Source: JAFMJV01 sp963814315
GTDB lineage: Bacteria > Chloroflexota > Limnocylindria > Limnocylindrales > CSP1-4
Direction: 5' to 3'
Length of the DNA stretch: 64,000 bases
Assembly: GCA_963814315.1 (NCBI GenBank)
Contig: CAWFCG010000001.1
Location: forward strand, 868,001 to 932,000
The first letter of the stretch is position 1. The number at the start of each line of letters is the position of its first letter. A program made the translations under genes and the position numbers. This document shows positions 23,515 through 32,706 of this stretch, one piece after another. Under the pieces are notes generated by a model. The model was not told the origin of the DNA and did not search any database. It saw only the letters and a list, made by a program, of their open reading frames with translations.

Positions 23515-26500
23515 GTGACAACGCCCCTCGCGCCAGGGGTCGGCCGTAGCCCCGGGGAGCCGGTTCGTCCCCTCGGGGTGTTCGCCCTCAGCCCCGCTCT
23601 CATCGTTCTCTTGCTGGCAGGATTGGCACTGCGGCTAACTATCGCATACGTGCTCTTCCCGGCCTCGGGCTTCGAGTCGGACCTGGCCTCGTACTCGTCG
23701 TGGGCTGCCACGCTGGCAGAGCATGGTCCGGCCGGCTTCTACGCCAACGCCGGCTTTGCCGACTATCCGCCGGCCTACCTCTACCTGCTGTGGGTCGTGG
23801 GGCTGCTCGCTGGTGCCGGTGCAGACCCGGGCGACCTCATCAAGCTGCCGCCCATCCTGCTCGACATCGGTGTCGGCTACGTGCTCTACCGACTGGTGCG
23901 CGGTTGGACCTGGCCGGGGGCCAGGAGTGAGCGCCTGGCCATCGCGGCGGCCGCGCTCTACCTCTTCAACCCGGTCACCTTCTACGACTCGGCGCTCTGG
24001 GGCCAGAGCGATGCTGCGGGCGCTCTGGTGGTGCTGCTGGGGGTGGCCGCGCTCATCCGCGGCAACAGTGAAGGCGCCGCGGCCCTTGCCGCCGCAGCCG
24101 CGCTGGTGAAGCCGCAGTTCGGAGTCGTGCTGATCCCACTGGTGCTCTTGGTGTTGCTCAAGCGGCACGCGCTGCGAACGGGGTCCGGGCCCCGCAGGCG
24201 GCCTTGGGCGCCGGCGCCGCTGGCACGCTGGTTGGCGCGCGAGCAGGGCTGGCCGAGACTGCTGACCGCCTTTCTGTGCGCGTGGATCGCATTCTTCGTG
24301 TTGGCCCTGCCCTTCGGCATGGGACCGCTGGATTACCTCGATCGCATGCTCGGTACGGCCGGTGGCTATGGCTACCTCACCGTCAACGCCTTCAACCTCT
24401 GGGCACTGGTGGGGGTCGAGGGCGCGCCATCACTGGCTGAGGCGTTGAACTGGATCGACGACACGCTGCCGCTGGCGGGGCCCATCCCTGGGGTGGTCAT
24501 CGGAGCGGCCTTGCTCGTGGCCGGCTTCCTGTGGGGAAGCGTGCGTGCCGCGGTACGCGACGACCGCTGGACCATCATCGTCGCCGCCGCGCTGCTGGCG
24601 GCCGCTTTCTTCGTCCTGCCCACGCGCGTCCATGAGCGCTACGTCTTCCCGGTCGTGGCGCTGCTGCCGCTCTTGGCGGTCGTGGCGCGTCGCTGGGCGC
24701 TAGCACTGTTCCTCTTGAGCGCGGGCGCCTTCATCAACCTCCACGGCATCCTGACGCTGCCGCTCTACGGCACGCCCAACGTGGAGACATTGGCGGCGGG
24801 AGAGTGGTTCCGCACGCAGCCGCTCATCATGTCGTCAGCCGTGCTGCAGACGCTGGTTGGCGTCTGGATGGCGTGGCAGCTGCGCCCCTCGCTGCGAACG
24901 AGCCCGGACGGCTTCGACCGCGTCGCCGCAGCCCGGCCAGGACCCCTCGTGGAGTTGCCGCCCGAGACGGCCTCGTTGCGAGGCGACACGCCAGTGCCAA
25001 ACCTGGCGTCGGCGTCAGCGAGTCGCAGCGTTCGCCTGGTGGCGCGCCTATCCTGGGGTTCGCTTCGGAGAGACCGCAGCGCCTCGCTGGGGGGCGAGTC
25101 CGGTGGGCGAATCGACCGCAAGGACCTGCTCATCCTCGCCCTATTGGTGGTCGTAACGCTGGTCGTGCGCGGCGCGCGCCTCGACCAGCCGGCGCGCATG
25201 TACTTCGATGAGGTCTATCACGCGCGGACCGCCGCCGAGTTCCTGCAGCAATGGGAGTACGGCGAGCCGCACGACATCTACGAGTTCACCCATCCCCACC
25301 TGGCCAAGTACGCCATGGCCTGGGGGATCCGCCTTGCTGGCGGCAACGAGATCAGCGGCACCGCCGAACTCGGCGTGCCCGTGCTGGACGCAGCGCTGGA
25401 GCAGCGCTGGAGTCCCCCAGGTCGCGATGACGTGCGCAATGGCGACCGCCTCTACATCGCGGGCGGCGATGCCCTGCGTGTCTTCGACCCGGCCACCGAG
25501 CAGCTGCTGACCGAGCTGCCGCTGGCTGCTGCCGCGCTCGCCGTCGATCCGACTGACCACACCCTCTTCGCGGCCGATGGTGAAGGGCGTCTGTACCGTC
25601 TCGACACCAGCGCACTCGACGAGCTGCGCCATGGCGACTCGAGCGCTGCGCGCCCCGAGGTCGTGGCACACTCGGCTGGGCCTGGCGCTCCCGTGCGCCA
25701 GCTGCTCCTCACCGACACCTCACTGGTAGCGGTCACAGACGAGGCCATCGCCAGCATCGACCGCGAGACCGGCGCACCGATCTCACAGCGCTCGATGACT
25801 GCCGTGTCAGATGTGGTGGTCTTGCCGTCAGCCGAGCGTCTCGTGGTCGACACACGACAGCTCGTCGACCGCGATGCGGCAGCCGCGCGCATCACCGAGG
25901 CGCTTGCCGCCGATCCCGCTGCGGCGGATGCCGCAGCGGCTGACAGCGGCGCACTGAAGGCCGGCGATCCGGAGGAGCGTGCGCGCATCCGGAACCTGCT
26001 GAAGACGGATGGTGTCGTGGTGGTGTCCGCGTTCCTTGGGGCCGACGCCTCCACGGCGCTTGGCGAGGCCATCGATGCCGGCCGGCTTCGGGGTGCGGTC
26101 ATCGAACATGGCCCCCTGTTGGCGGTCTCCGACGACGCCGGCGTCAGCCTGCTGGACGGCTGGACGCTCGACCTCATCGACCAGATCCCGACCGACGACC
26201 CCGTGTCGGCCCTGGCTATCTCCGATCGCGACGGCGACGAAGCCACGCTGTACGGGGCCAGTGGTGCGTCACTCGTGTCGCTGCCGATCAGCGCCGAGGG
26301 GGTCGGTTCCCCGGGGTCGGTGTGGATGCCGGGCCCGGTCCATGACGTCGTCTGGAACCAGTCCGCTGAACTGGTCCACGTCGCCGGCGATGCGCCCGAT
26401 GGTGGCCCCACCGTCTACGTCGTGGAGCCGAAGGGCGGATCGGTCTTCATCGACGTCCCCCTGTCGGCGCGACCGGACCACGTGCTCGCTGACACCTTGG

Positions 26501-28686
26501 CGCAGCGCCCCGACCTTGACCGCACCGAGCTCATCGCCATCACCGACGAGGGCGCCCTCACCACCGTCGGCATCGGCGGCAATGCCTTCGGCTGGCGCCT
26601 GCCAGGCATGCTCATGGGCGTGCTGTCAGCGGCGCTGCTGTACCTGTTGGCGCGCGCGTTGTTCGCCAGGCGCAGCGTGGCGCTCGTCACCGCGGTCCTG
26701 GTGATCGCCGAGGGCATGCTCTTCGCCAACTCGCGGATCGCCATGAACGATGTCTACGTGACCACCTTCGTGGTCCTGGCCGTGTTGCTGTTCACACCCT
26801 TGTATCTCGCGCCTCGACGGCCGTGGACGGCAGCCGCGCTTCTGCTGGCCGCCGGTGTGGCGTTGGGTCTGGCCCTGGCCTCCAAGTGGGTGGCGCTCTA
26901 TGCCATCGGTGGCCTCGGCCTGCTGGTGTTGCTTCGCTCGGGCTTCGGGCGGGTCCTGGCGGTCACAGCCATGATCACCCTCACGTCCGTGCTGGGCTCG
27001 ATGGCTATCCAGGGGGGACCGGGAGACGACCCGGCACGCAACTGGGCCTTCCTGCTGCTGATGATGCTGCTGACCAGCCTGCTGGTCGCGGCCATCGTGC
27101 GCCGTCCCATCCCGTTTACCAGGACCGAGGCGTGGTTGGCTGCTGGCATGCCGGCGGCGGCGGGTCTGGCCCTGGGCCTGGTGGGCCGACCCCTCGCTGG
27201 GGGCTTGGCCATCGCCGCCGCCCTCGCCATCGGCGGCGGCGTGGTGATGGCCAGCAGCCTGGGCCGAGGCCCCTTTGTCGCCGACGCCAGCTCGCCAGCT
27301 CCGGGCACCAGTATCTGGTTGCGGCCGGGCCCCGGGAACGTCGTGCCCTGGTTGCTGACATTGGTGGCCCTCACGGTCGTGCCGTTGGGCATCTACATCG
27401 TCTCCTACGCGCCGTGGGTGGAGCTGGGCAACGCCTGGGGCCTGCCGCTGCTGGACCACCTGCCGGGCCTGCCCGCATCGACGTCGGGCGGTCAGACGCT
27501 GGCCGCCCTCACCGAGTCGATGTACCAGTATCACGACAACCTGCGGGCTGAACACGCGGCATCGTCGCCATGGTGGGCGTGGCCCCTGGACCTGAAGCCG
27601 GTGTGGTACTTCCAGGAGAGCTACGGCGACGGTACGACCGGACTCATCTACGACACCGGCAACCTGGTGATCTTCTGGATGGGCCTCGCCGGTATGGCGT
27701 TCTCGGCGTGGGTGGCATGGTGGCGTCGCAGCCTGTCGTTGACGATCGTGGTGATCATGTGGCTGGTGATGTGGCTGCCGTGGGCACGCATCGACCGTGC
27801 GACCTTCCAGTACCACGTCTACGCCAGCCTGCCTTTCCTGGTGCTGGCGCTGGCCTATCTGCTGGCCGAACTTTGGCACGGACCGTCCCCGCGCACGTGG
27901 CTCCTGGCACGCGCAGCCGCCGCGATGGCGGTCATCGGGGCACCGGTGCTGTGGCTGTTGCGCACGCCGCTCTGCATCCTCGCCGGGACGGCCGTGGCGA
28001 ACCCCTCCGGCGTAGCTTGCTCATCGGAGGCCACGCGCACCGCGCAGATCAGCCAGGGTGGCGCCGTAGCCATGCTGCTGTTCGCGCTGGGTGCTGGCAT
28101 GGTGGCATACCTGGTCTGGCGGGCCAGCCGAAGCGCACGACCCGGAGCGGACCAGGAGCGTCGCATCTCGATGGTCGCCCTCGTGGTGGTGGCGCTGCTG
28201 ACGCTTGCTGGTGTCATCGCGGCGCTGCTGGTCCTTGACACCACCACGACCACCAGCCTGGTGTTGTCCTCCGATGTGCTGGCGCTATTGGCACTGGCCG
28301 TGCTGGCCGTGCCGGCGTGGCTCACCCTGCGCGCCCGCGACCCGCGTCGCTTCGTGCTGGGCGTCCTGGCGGCCGCATCGCTGTGGTTGCTGCTGTGGTA
28401 CCCCAACATCTCCGGCCTGCCGCTACCGTCCGATCTGGCCAGCATCTACCAGGGCCTGCTGCCGACCTGGAACTGGGACTTCCAGTTCTCGGTCAACACC
28501 GAGCCCGGCGCCGAGGGTGGGCTGCTCAACGCCACCACCCTGGTGGTCGGTGGCATGACCCTGGTCGTGGTGGCCGCGGTCGCGCTCGCGGCGCGGTCAT
28601 GGGGTCGCACCCATGATCACGCTATGAGCGAGCGGCCGCAGACGCCGCCGGGACCACCGACGCCGGGGTCAGCACACGAGAACTAG
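23515..28686 (+). CDS. Giant fused GT-C protein: N-terminal mannosyltransferase-like module plus PMT (GT39-like) with propeller-like insert
   Basis: 1723 residues. Residues about 1-455 form a polytopic GT-C module (acidic loop GFESDLASYSSW, then YPPAYLYLLW, ALWGQSDA). A ~90-residue Arg/Ser-rich junction follows. From about 540 a second GT-C begins with the PMT signature YFDEVYHARTAAEF (563-576) and THPHLAKYAMAWG (592-604). About 400 residues are then inserted before the PMT core resumes at NAFGWRLPG (about 1020), including FANSRIAMNDVYVTTF and ALASKWVALYA. The insert contains repeats of the type LYIAGGDALRVFD, LFAADGEGRLYRLD and LYGASGASLVSLP, suggesting a beta-propeller-like outer domain. 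Likely transfers mannose from polyprenyl-P-Man to proteins. Start GTG 23515, Shine-Dalgarno AGGAGG at 23496-23501. Confidence 0.8.
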   Translation: MTTPLAPGVGRSPGEPVRPLGVFALSPALIVLLLAGLALRLTIAYVLFPASGFESDLASYSSWAATLAEHGPAGFYANAGFADYPPAYLYLLWVVGLLAGAGADPGDLIKLPPILLDIGVGYVLYRLVRGWTWPGARSERLAIAAAALYLFNPVTFYDSALWGQSDAAGALVVLLGVAALIRGNSEGAAALAAAAALVKPQFGVVLIPLVLLVLLKRHALRTGSGPRRRPWAPAPLARWLAREQGWPRLLTAFLCAWIAFFVLALPFGMGPLDYLDRMLGTAGGYGYLTVNAFNLWALVGVEGAPSLAEALNWIDDTLPLAGPIPGVVIGAALLVAGFLWGSVRAAVRDDRWTIIVAAALLAAAFFVLPTRVHERYVFPVVALLPLLAVVARRWALALFLLSAGAFINLHGILTLPLYGTPNVETLAAGEWFRTQPLIMSSAVLQTLVGVWMAWQLRPSLRTSPDGFDRVAAARPGPLVELPPETASLRGDTPVPNLASASASRSVRLVARLSWGSLRRDRSASLGGESGGRIDRKDLLILALLVVVTLVVRGARLDQPARMYFDEVYHARTAAEFLQQWEYGEPHDIYEFTHPHLAKYAMAWGIRLAGGNEISGTAELGVPVLDAALEQRWSPPGRDDVRNGDRLYIAGGDALRVFDPATEQLLTELPLAAAALAVDPTDHTLFAADGEGRLYRLDTSALDELRHGDSSAARPEVVAHSAGPGAPVRQLLLTDTSLVAVTDEAIASIDRETGAPISQRSMTAVSDVVVLPSAERLVVDTRQLVDRDAAAARITEALAADPAAADAAAADSGALKAGDPEERARIRNLLKTDGVVVVSAFLGADASTALGEAIDAGRLRGAVIEHGPLLAVSDDAGVSLLDGWTLDLIDQIPTDDPVSALAISDRDGDEATLYGASGASLVSLPISAEGVGSPGSVWMPGPVHDVVWNQSAELVHVAGDAPDGGPTVYVVEPKGGSVFIDVPLSARPDHVLADTLAQRPDLDRTELIAITDEGALTTVGIGGNAFGWRLPGMLMGVLSAALLYLLARALFARRSVALVTAVLVIAEGMLFANSRIAMNDVYVTTFVVLAVLLFTPLYLAPRRPWTAAALLLAAGVALGLALASKWVALYAIGGLGLLVLLRSGFGRVLAVTAMITLTSVLGSMAIQGGPGDDPARNWAFLLLMMLLTSLLVAAIVRRPIPFTRTEAWLAAGMPAAAGLALGLVGRPLAGGLAIAAALAIGGGVVMASSLGRGPFVADASSPAPGTSIWLRPGPGNVVPWLLTLVALTVVPLGIYIVSYAPWVELGNAWGLPLLDHLPGLPASTSGGQTLAALTESMYQYHDNLRAEHAASSPWWAWPLDLKPVWYFQESYGDGTTGLIYDTGNLVIFWMGLAGMAFSAWVAWWRRSLSLTIVVIMWLVMWLPWARIDRATFQYHVYASLPFLVLALAYLLAELWHGPSPRTWLLARAAAAMAVIGAPVLWLLRTPLCILAGTAVANPSGVACSSEATRTAQISQGGAVAMLLFALGAGMVAYLVWRASRSARPGADQERRISMVALVVVALLTLAGVIAALLVLDTTTTTSLVLSSDVLALLALAVLAVPAWLTLRARDPRRFVLGVLAAASLWLLLWYPNISGLPLPSDLASIYQGLLPTWNWDFQFSVNTEPGAEGGLLNATTLVVGGMTLVVVAAVALAARSWGRTHDHAMSERPQTPPGPPTPGSAHEN

Positions 28687-29873
28687 GCGCCAGCACCTCC
28701 GGGCGCTCGAGCGGGTGGCTCGGGGATCTCGCCGTCGAAGCCCGCGGGCAGGGCGTCGGATGCGGCCAGACGGCGGATGACGAAGCCGTAATACTCCTCC
28801 ACCTTGGCGGTGATGTTCTCCCAGCTGAACTGGACCGCACGTTCGCGGCCGGACCGGCCCATGCGCTCACGCAGCGGCGCATCCCGCAGAAGGGTGCCAA
28901 GGGCAGCCGCCAGGGCTTCGGTGTCCCGCGGTGGCACCAGCACCGCCTGCTCGTTGCGTCGGACGACACCCTTGTAGCCGTGGATGTCACTGCAGACGAT
29001 GGGGGCTCCGGCGGCCATGGCCTCCAAGAGCACGATGCCGAAGGACTCCTGCCCGGTCGCCGGCGAGGCATAGATGTCAGCGGTGGCGAAGGCACGCGCC
29101 TTGTCGTGGTCCGAAAGCCGGCCCAGCATCTCCACACCACCTAGGCGCCGCGACTGGATGTAGCGGCGCGCCTCACCCGATTGTGGGCCATTGCCCACCA
29201 CCAACAGCCGGCAACCAAGCCCTTCGAGGCGCAGTTGGTAGTAGGCCCGCAACAGGTACATCAGGCCCTTGCGGCTCTCGAAGCGGCCCACGAACAGGAT
29301 GTTGGGGATGCCGTCGCTCCAGCGCGCGAAAGGCGGCACGTCGTCGAACTGGTGCAGGTCTACACCGTTGGGGATGACCTTGTACTCACCCGGGAAGTAG
29401 CGCGAGATGAAGTGTCGTGCGGCGGCGCTGACCGCGATGCGACCGTGCAGACGACCCGCCGGTGTGACCATGAAGCGCCTGCCGAACTCGTAGGAAGGGC
29501 TGAAGCCCGAGTAGGCATGGAAGGTGGCCACGTTGACCGCTTTCGAGTGGCGCAGGATGACCAGCGAGAGGAAGGGCACGAAGGGCTCGTGGAAGTGGAT
29601 GACATCGAAGCGCTCGCGCTCCAGCATCTCCTTGACCAGGTGCCCGTAGCGGTGCGAGACCGTCATCGTGCCGACGGACCCGTTGGTGGGCACGCTCCAG
29701 CCGTAGCCCAGGCGGATGATGTCGCCCTCGCTGGAGCGCTGTGGGCCGTGCGTGGAGCTGATGATGCGGACGTCGTGGCCGCGCTTGACAAGGTTCTCGT
29801 AGAGGTAGCCGACGTGTGCGTTCACACCACCCGGGAGGGGAAAGATGTAGGGCGTGACCAGGCCGATCTTCAT
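28683..29873 (-). CDS. GT4 glycosyltransferase, PimA-like (phosphatidylinositol mannosyltransferase type)
   Basis: A 396-residue GT-B enzyme. The N-terminal glycine loop region is MKIGLVTPYIFPLPGGVNAHV; HFHEPFVP, ATFHAYSGFS and AVSAAARHFISRYFPG match PimA-type enzymes. The C-terminal half has IPNILFVGRFESRKGLMYLLRA and the EX7E donor-site motif ESFGIVLLEAMAAG. GDP-mannose and an inositol lipid acceptor are suggested by the neighbouring genes (inositol-phosphate synthase, phosphatidyltransferase, two acyltransferases), not by sequence alone. Start ATG 29873 overlaps the PHP gene stop (ATGA). The stop overlaps that of the convergent PMT-like gene (CTAG). Confidence 0.85.
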   Translation of the reverse strand: MKIGLVTPYIFPLPGGVNAHVGYLYENLVKRGHDVRIISSTHGPQRSSEGDIIRLGYGWSVPTNGSVGTMTVSHRYGHLVKEMLERERFDVIHFHEPFVPFLSLVILRHSKAVNVATFHAYSGFSPSYEFGRRFMVTPAGRLHGRIAVSAAARHFISRYFPGEYKVIPNGVDLHQFDDVPPFARWSDGIPNILFVGRFESRKGLMYLLRAYYQLRLEGLGCRLLVVGNGPQSGEARRYIQSRRLGGVEMLGRLSDHDKARAFATADIYASPATGQESFGIVLLEAMAAGAPIVCSDIHGYKGVVRRNEQAVLVPPRDTEALAAALGTLLRDAPLRERMGRSGRERAVQFSWENITAKVEEYYGFVIRRLAASDALPAGFDGEIPEPPARAPGGAGA

Positions 29874-30709
29874 GTGCTCCCGTCCTCGGGCGGCAGACCC
29901 GCCGCGGCACGATCGAAATGGACCGGCCGCTCGCGACCGCCCGGGTAGCCCAGGTCGCGCCCGGTCCCGTCGCGCCGCACCTTCCCGCGCACCTCAGCCG
30001 CGACGGCGACGACGTTCTTGCGCTGCTGCTGCGCGAACATCTGGAGCTGACCCGTCCAGGGGTAAGCCGCGCCCTCCCAACGTGTGTCGCGCTCGGCCAG
30101 CGCCAGGCGCAGGCTGGCCTCGACGCTACCGCGCCGTTCGATGATGGTGACGGTCGAGCCCACGTTGGAGGCCCTGTGCGCGTCAGATCCACCAGTGGCC
30201 GCGATGCCCAGCTCCTCGGCCAGGGCGGGAGCCTTGCGGCTCCAGTGCATCCGCGCCGTGGTGGGATTGAAGCCCTCCATGCCATCGGGATGGAAGATGG
30301 GGTCGGGCTCATCCATGAGCTTGCGGATGCTGCGCTCGCTGGCACACAGTGGGTAGGGCGGCAAGGGGTGAGCGAGGATGGCCAGGCCGCCCTGCTCGTG
30401 GACCATGGCGATGGAGTCCTTGAGCGAGTGCCAGGGGCGGATGCGCTTGTGCATGTACAGGCCTAGCAGGTGACCTCCGCGAGTCGAGACCTCCTCGGCC
30501 ACGATGACCTCGATGGGCCAGCCGTGGCCCTCGGCGATAGCCTTGCCAGCCGCGGCCGCATCCATGCGCTCGTGGTCGGCGATGCCGACGGCATCAAGGC
30601 CACGCACGATGGCGGCCTTGATCATCAGCTCCACATCGTCGATCCCGTCTGACGCGAGCGTGTGCACATGCGGATCGATGCGGATCATGGTCCTGGTCTC
30701 GTCGCTCAC
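29870..30709 (-). CDS. PHP-domain phosphoesterase
   Basis: A 279-residue metal-dependent phosphoesterase. Motif I HVHTLASDG (residues 14-22), IADHERMD, HPLPPYP and the late GGSDAHRASNVG supply the expected His/Asp ligands of the polymerase-and-histidinol-phosphatase fold. Start GTG 30709 is chosen because it makes a GTGA overlap with the upstream acyltransferase stop and begins just before motif I; the open frame extends much further upstream into the acyltransferase gene. The exact substrate is unknown. Its place between lipid acyltransferase and PimA-like genes makes a phosphatase step in inositol-lipid synthesis a reasonable guess. Confidence 0.85.
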   Translation of the reverse strand: MSDETRTMIRIDPHVHTLASDGIDDVELMIKAAIVRGLDAVGIADHERMDAAAAGKAIAEGHGWPIEVIVAEEVSTRGGHLLGLYMHKRIRPWHSLKDSIAMVHEQGGLAILAHPLPPYPLCASERSIRKLMDEPDPIFHPDGMEGFNPTTARMHWSRKAPALAEELGIAATGGSDAHRASNVGSTVTIIERRGSVEASLRLALAERDTRWEGAAYPWTGQLQMFAQQQRKNVVAVAAEVRGKVRRDGTGRDLGYPGGRERPVHFDRAAAGLPPEDGST

Positions 30710-31695
30710 GCAGTGTCCTCGTCCGTCCAGATCGGAAAGAACAGTGTGGTCCATTGTTCGGGAGCGCGCGCGATGATCCGCTCGAAAGCGCGGGCCTCCT
30801 GCTCCACGATGGCGCGCGTCGCCTCGCGCCGCGTGGCGCCATCGGGCGGGCGCAGTGGCACGGTGTGCCCACGCCACGCCCCGGGGCCGATGCGCTCGAT
30901 CGCCTGCAGGTACATCGGCGCTCCCGTTTGGACGGAGAGCATGGCTGGCCCGATGGGCAGACGTGTGGGGGCGCCGAAGAGCTGCACCTGCGTGCCGCGC
31001 CCGGAGATGTTGCGGTCGGCCACGATGCCCACCGCCTCGCCACGCTCAAGGGCGGCGATGAGCGCCCCGGCCGCGTTGTCCATCGGCACGATGGTGATAC
31101 CGAGCTCGTTGCGCACGCGGTCGAAGTAGGCTCGCGCCAGCGGCGCACCGACGAATTCCATGGGGCCGGTCATCGGCAGGGTTCCGACACGCGACGCATA
31201 GAGCGCGGATAGATCGACTGAGCCGAAGTGCATGGCCAGGTGGATGAGCCCGACCTCATCCGGGCCGCGAGGTGAGACCGTCTCAGCCGTCAGTGCTGGG
31301 TCCGCAGGCCGCAGCCGCACGCGCAGCTCCTCGCTGCTGTAGCGCGGTCCCATGGCGGCCTCGTAATACGTCACCGCCCAGTGGCTGAACGCGGCCCGCA
31401 CCATTCGATCGAGCGCCGCACGGTCCCGGGCGGCCCTTGCCACGCGTGGACTGGCCATGTCCTGCGCCACCAGCCAGCCACAGACGCGCGCGAGATTGCG
31501 CTGCACCTGCCGTCGTCGCTCGGGGAGCAACAAGTAGAGCCCGGCACCGAGCACGAAGACGATTCGGTACTGCGGCTTGTCGGGCAGCTTGCGCATCAAC
31601 CACAAGCCCGCCAGGAGGAACCGGAAGGCGATTTGCTGCAGAGGGCTCAACGGCGGACCTGGCGGCGGCGCTGGTGTGTCGAAGGCTTCAGGCAT
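30706..31695 (-). CDS. Lysophospholipid acyltransferase family protein (LpxL/HtrB-PatA type) 1
   Basis: About 329 residues. An N-terminal TM-like segment (FRFLLAGLWLMRKLP) is followed by the acyltransferase domain with the HX4D motif HFGSVD in LIHLAMHFGSVDLSALYAS. PMEFVGAPLARAYFDRVRNELG and GIVADRNISGRGTQVQLFG are typical of the LpxL/PatA group, which uses acyl-CoA or acyl-ACP to acylate glycolipids. Start ATG 31695 has GGAG at 7 nt and overlaps the previous gene by 8 nt; an in-frame start 24 nt upstream is possible. In mycobacteria the homologous PatA acylates phosphatidylinositol mannoside, and the gene order here is comparable. Confidence 0.85.
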   Translation of the reverse strand: MPEAFDTPAPPPGPPLSPLQQIAFRFLLAGLWLMRKLPDKPQYRIVFVLGAGLYLLLPERRRQVQRNLARVCGWLVAQDMASPRVARAARDRAALDRMVRAAFSHWAVTYYEAAMGPRYSSEELRVRLRPADPALTAETVSPRGPDEVGLIHLAMHFGSVDLSALYASRVGTLPMTGPMEFVGAPLARAYFDRVRNELGITIVPMDNAAGALIAALERGEAVGIVADRNISGRGTQVQLFGAPTRLPIGPAMLSVQTGAPMYLQAIERIGPGAWRGHTVPLRPPDGATRREATRAIVEQEARAFERIIARAPEQWTTLFFPIWTDEDTA

Positions 31696-32695
31696 CGGCG
31701 TTCTCCGTCGCGGCGGCACGGCGGGCCAGCACCTTGGCTTCGGCTGCTGTCGCGGGCCACATGGGCTTGAAGGTGTACCACTGCTCGGGCGCCTCGCTGA
31801 TCATCGCCTCAAGGGCAGCAGCGACGCCCTGGGTGGCATGCCCGATGGCAGCGTCCGACGTGTCGGTCACGACGATGGGCTCGTACATGATGGGGTCATA
31901 GCGACCATCGGGTCGGCGACGTGCCAGTACCGGCACGATGACGGCGCCGGTGCGAGCCGCCAACGTGGCCGGCCCCGCCGGCAGCGTGGTCCAGTCGCCG
32001 AACAGCCTGACCGGGATGTCGTCGGCACGATAGCCCCAGTCCACGACCATGCCCAGGATGGCCGGTGTGCGCATGACGTGGAAGATCTCGCGCAAGCGGC
32101 GCCAAGGGATGATGGTCACGCCCCAGCGTGCCCGGGAGGCGTTGAGCAACTCGAAGAGCTCATCGAAGGCCGAGTCGTCCGCCAGGCCGTAGGTGGGGAT
32201 GCCTTGCTGGGCGTAGGCACCGGCGAAGACCTCGATGCTGCCGATGTGGCCACTCACTGCGATGATCCCACGCCCATCGTCCCGGCACTGCCGCCAGGTG
32301 GCCATGAACCGCTCGTGGTGCTGGCCCTGCAGCGCCACCAGACGGGTCGGCTCGTCAGCCGGCAGACCCGGCAAACGCATCAACTCGATGGTGAATCGAG
32401 CATAGGTGGCATAGATGCCGCGTGCCATGGCCGCCACGTCCGGATGCTTCCGTTCCAGGCCAAGGACGTGGCTGGCATTGGCGGTGATGATGCGGCGCTT
32501 CGATGGCCACAGGTAGTAGCCCGCCAGGAAGCCGGCGCGGCCGATCGGCTCGCTGACACGCAGTGGCACACGCACCAGCAGCGCCGAGCTAGCGCGGAAC
32601 GACAGGACGACGAACCGCTCCCAGGCCCGCGAGACGGCTCCGAAGAGCCGTCCCCGCTGGCCCCGACGATGTGGCGCGTAGTCGACGCCGGACAC
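31688..32695 (-). CDS. Lysophospholipid acyltransferase family protein (LpxL/HtrB-PatA type) 2
   Basis: A 335-residue paralogue of the preceding acyltransferase. The catalytic motif reads HIGSIE, with Glu in the acidic position, a variant tolerated in the LpxL group. Other family segments: RAGFLAGYYLWPSKRRIITANASHVLG, GMVVDWGYRADDIPVRLFG, AARTGAVIVPVLARR and APEQWYTFKPMWP. Start GTG 32695 follows a strong CAGGAGGGG. Two acyltransferases in tandem suggest addition of two acyl chains, or different substrates, on the same lipid. It follows the inositol-phosphate synthase gene by 11 nt. Confidence 0.85.
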   Translation of the reverse strand: MSGVDYAPHRRGQRGRLFGAVSRAWERFVVLSFRASSALLVRVPLRVSEPIGRAGFLAGYYLWPSKRRIITANASHVLGLERKHPDVAAMARGIYATYARFTIELMRLPGLPADEPTRLVALQGQHHERFMATWRQCRDDGRGIIAVSGHIGSIEVFAGAYAQQGIPTYGLADDSAFDELFELLNASRARWGVTIIPWRRLREIFHVMRTPAILGMVVDWGYRADDIPVRLFGDWTTLPAGPATLAARTGAVIVPVLARRRPDGRYDPIMYEPIVVTDTSDAAIGHATQGVAAALEAMISEAPEQWYTFKPMWPATAAEAKVLARRAAATENADA

Positions 32696-32706
32696 ACCCC
32701 TCCTGT

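Noticed and set aside
24940..25125. Arg/Ser-rich junction in the PMT fusion as a mobile insertion scar
   Set aside because: The segment looks like a fusion linker but no flanking direct repeats or terminal inverted repeats are visible, so no mobile element is claimed.
26626..27879. 417-codon minus-strand ORF inside the PMT-like gene
   Set aside because: Low-complexity Gln/His/Arg-rich translation; shadow of the GT39 core.
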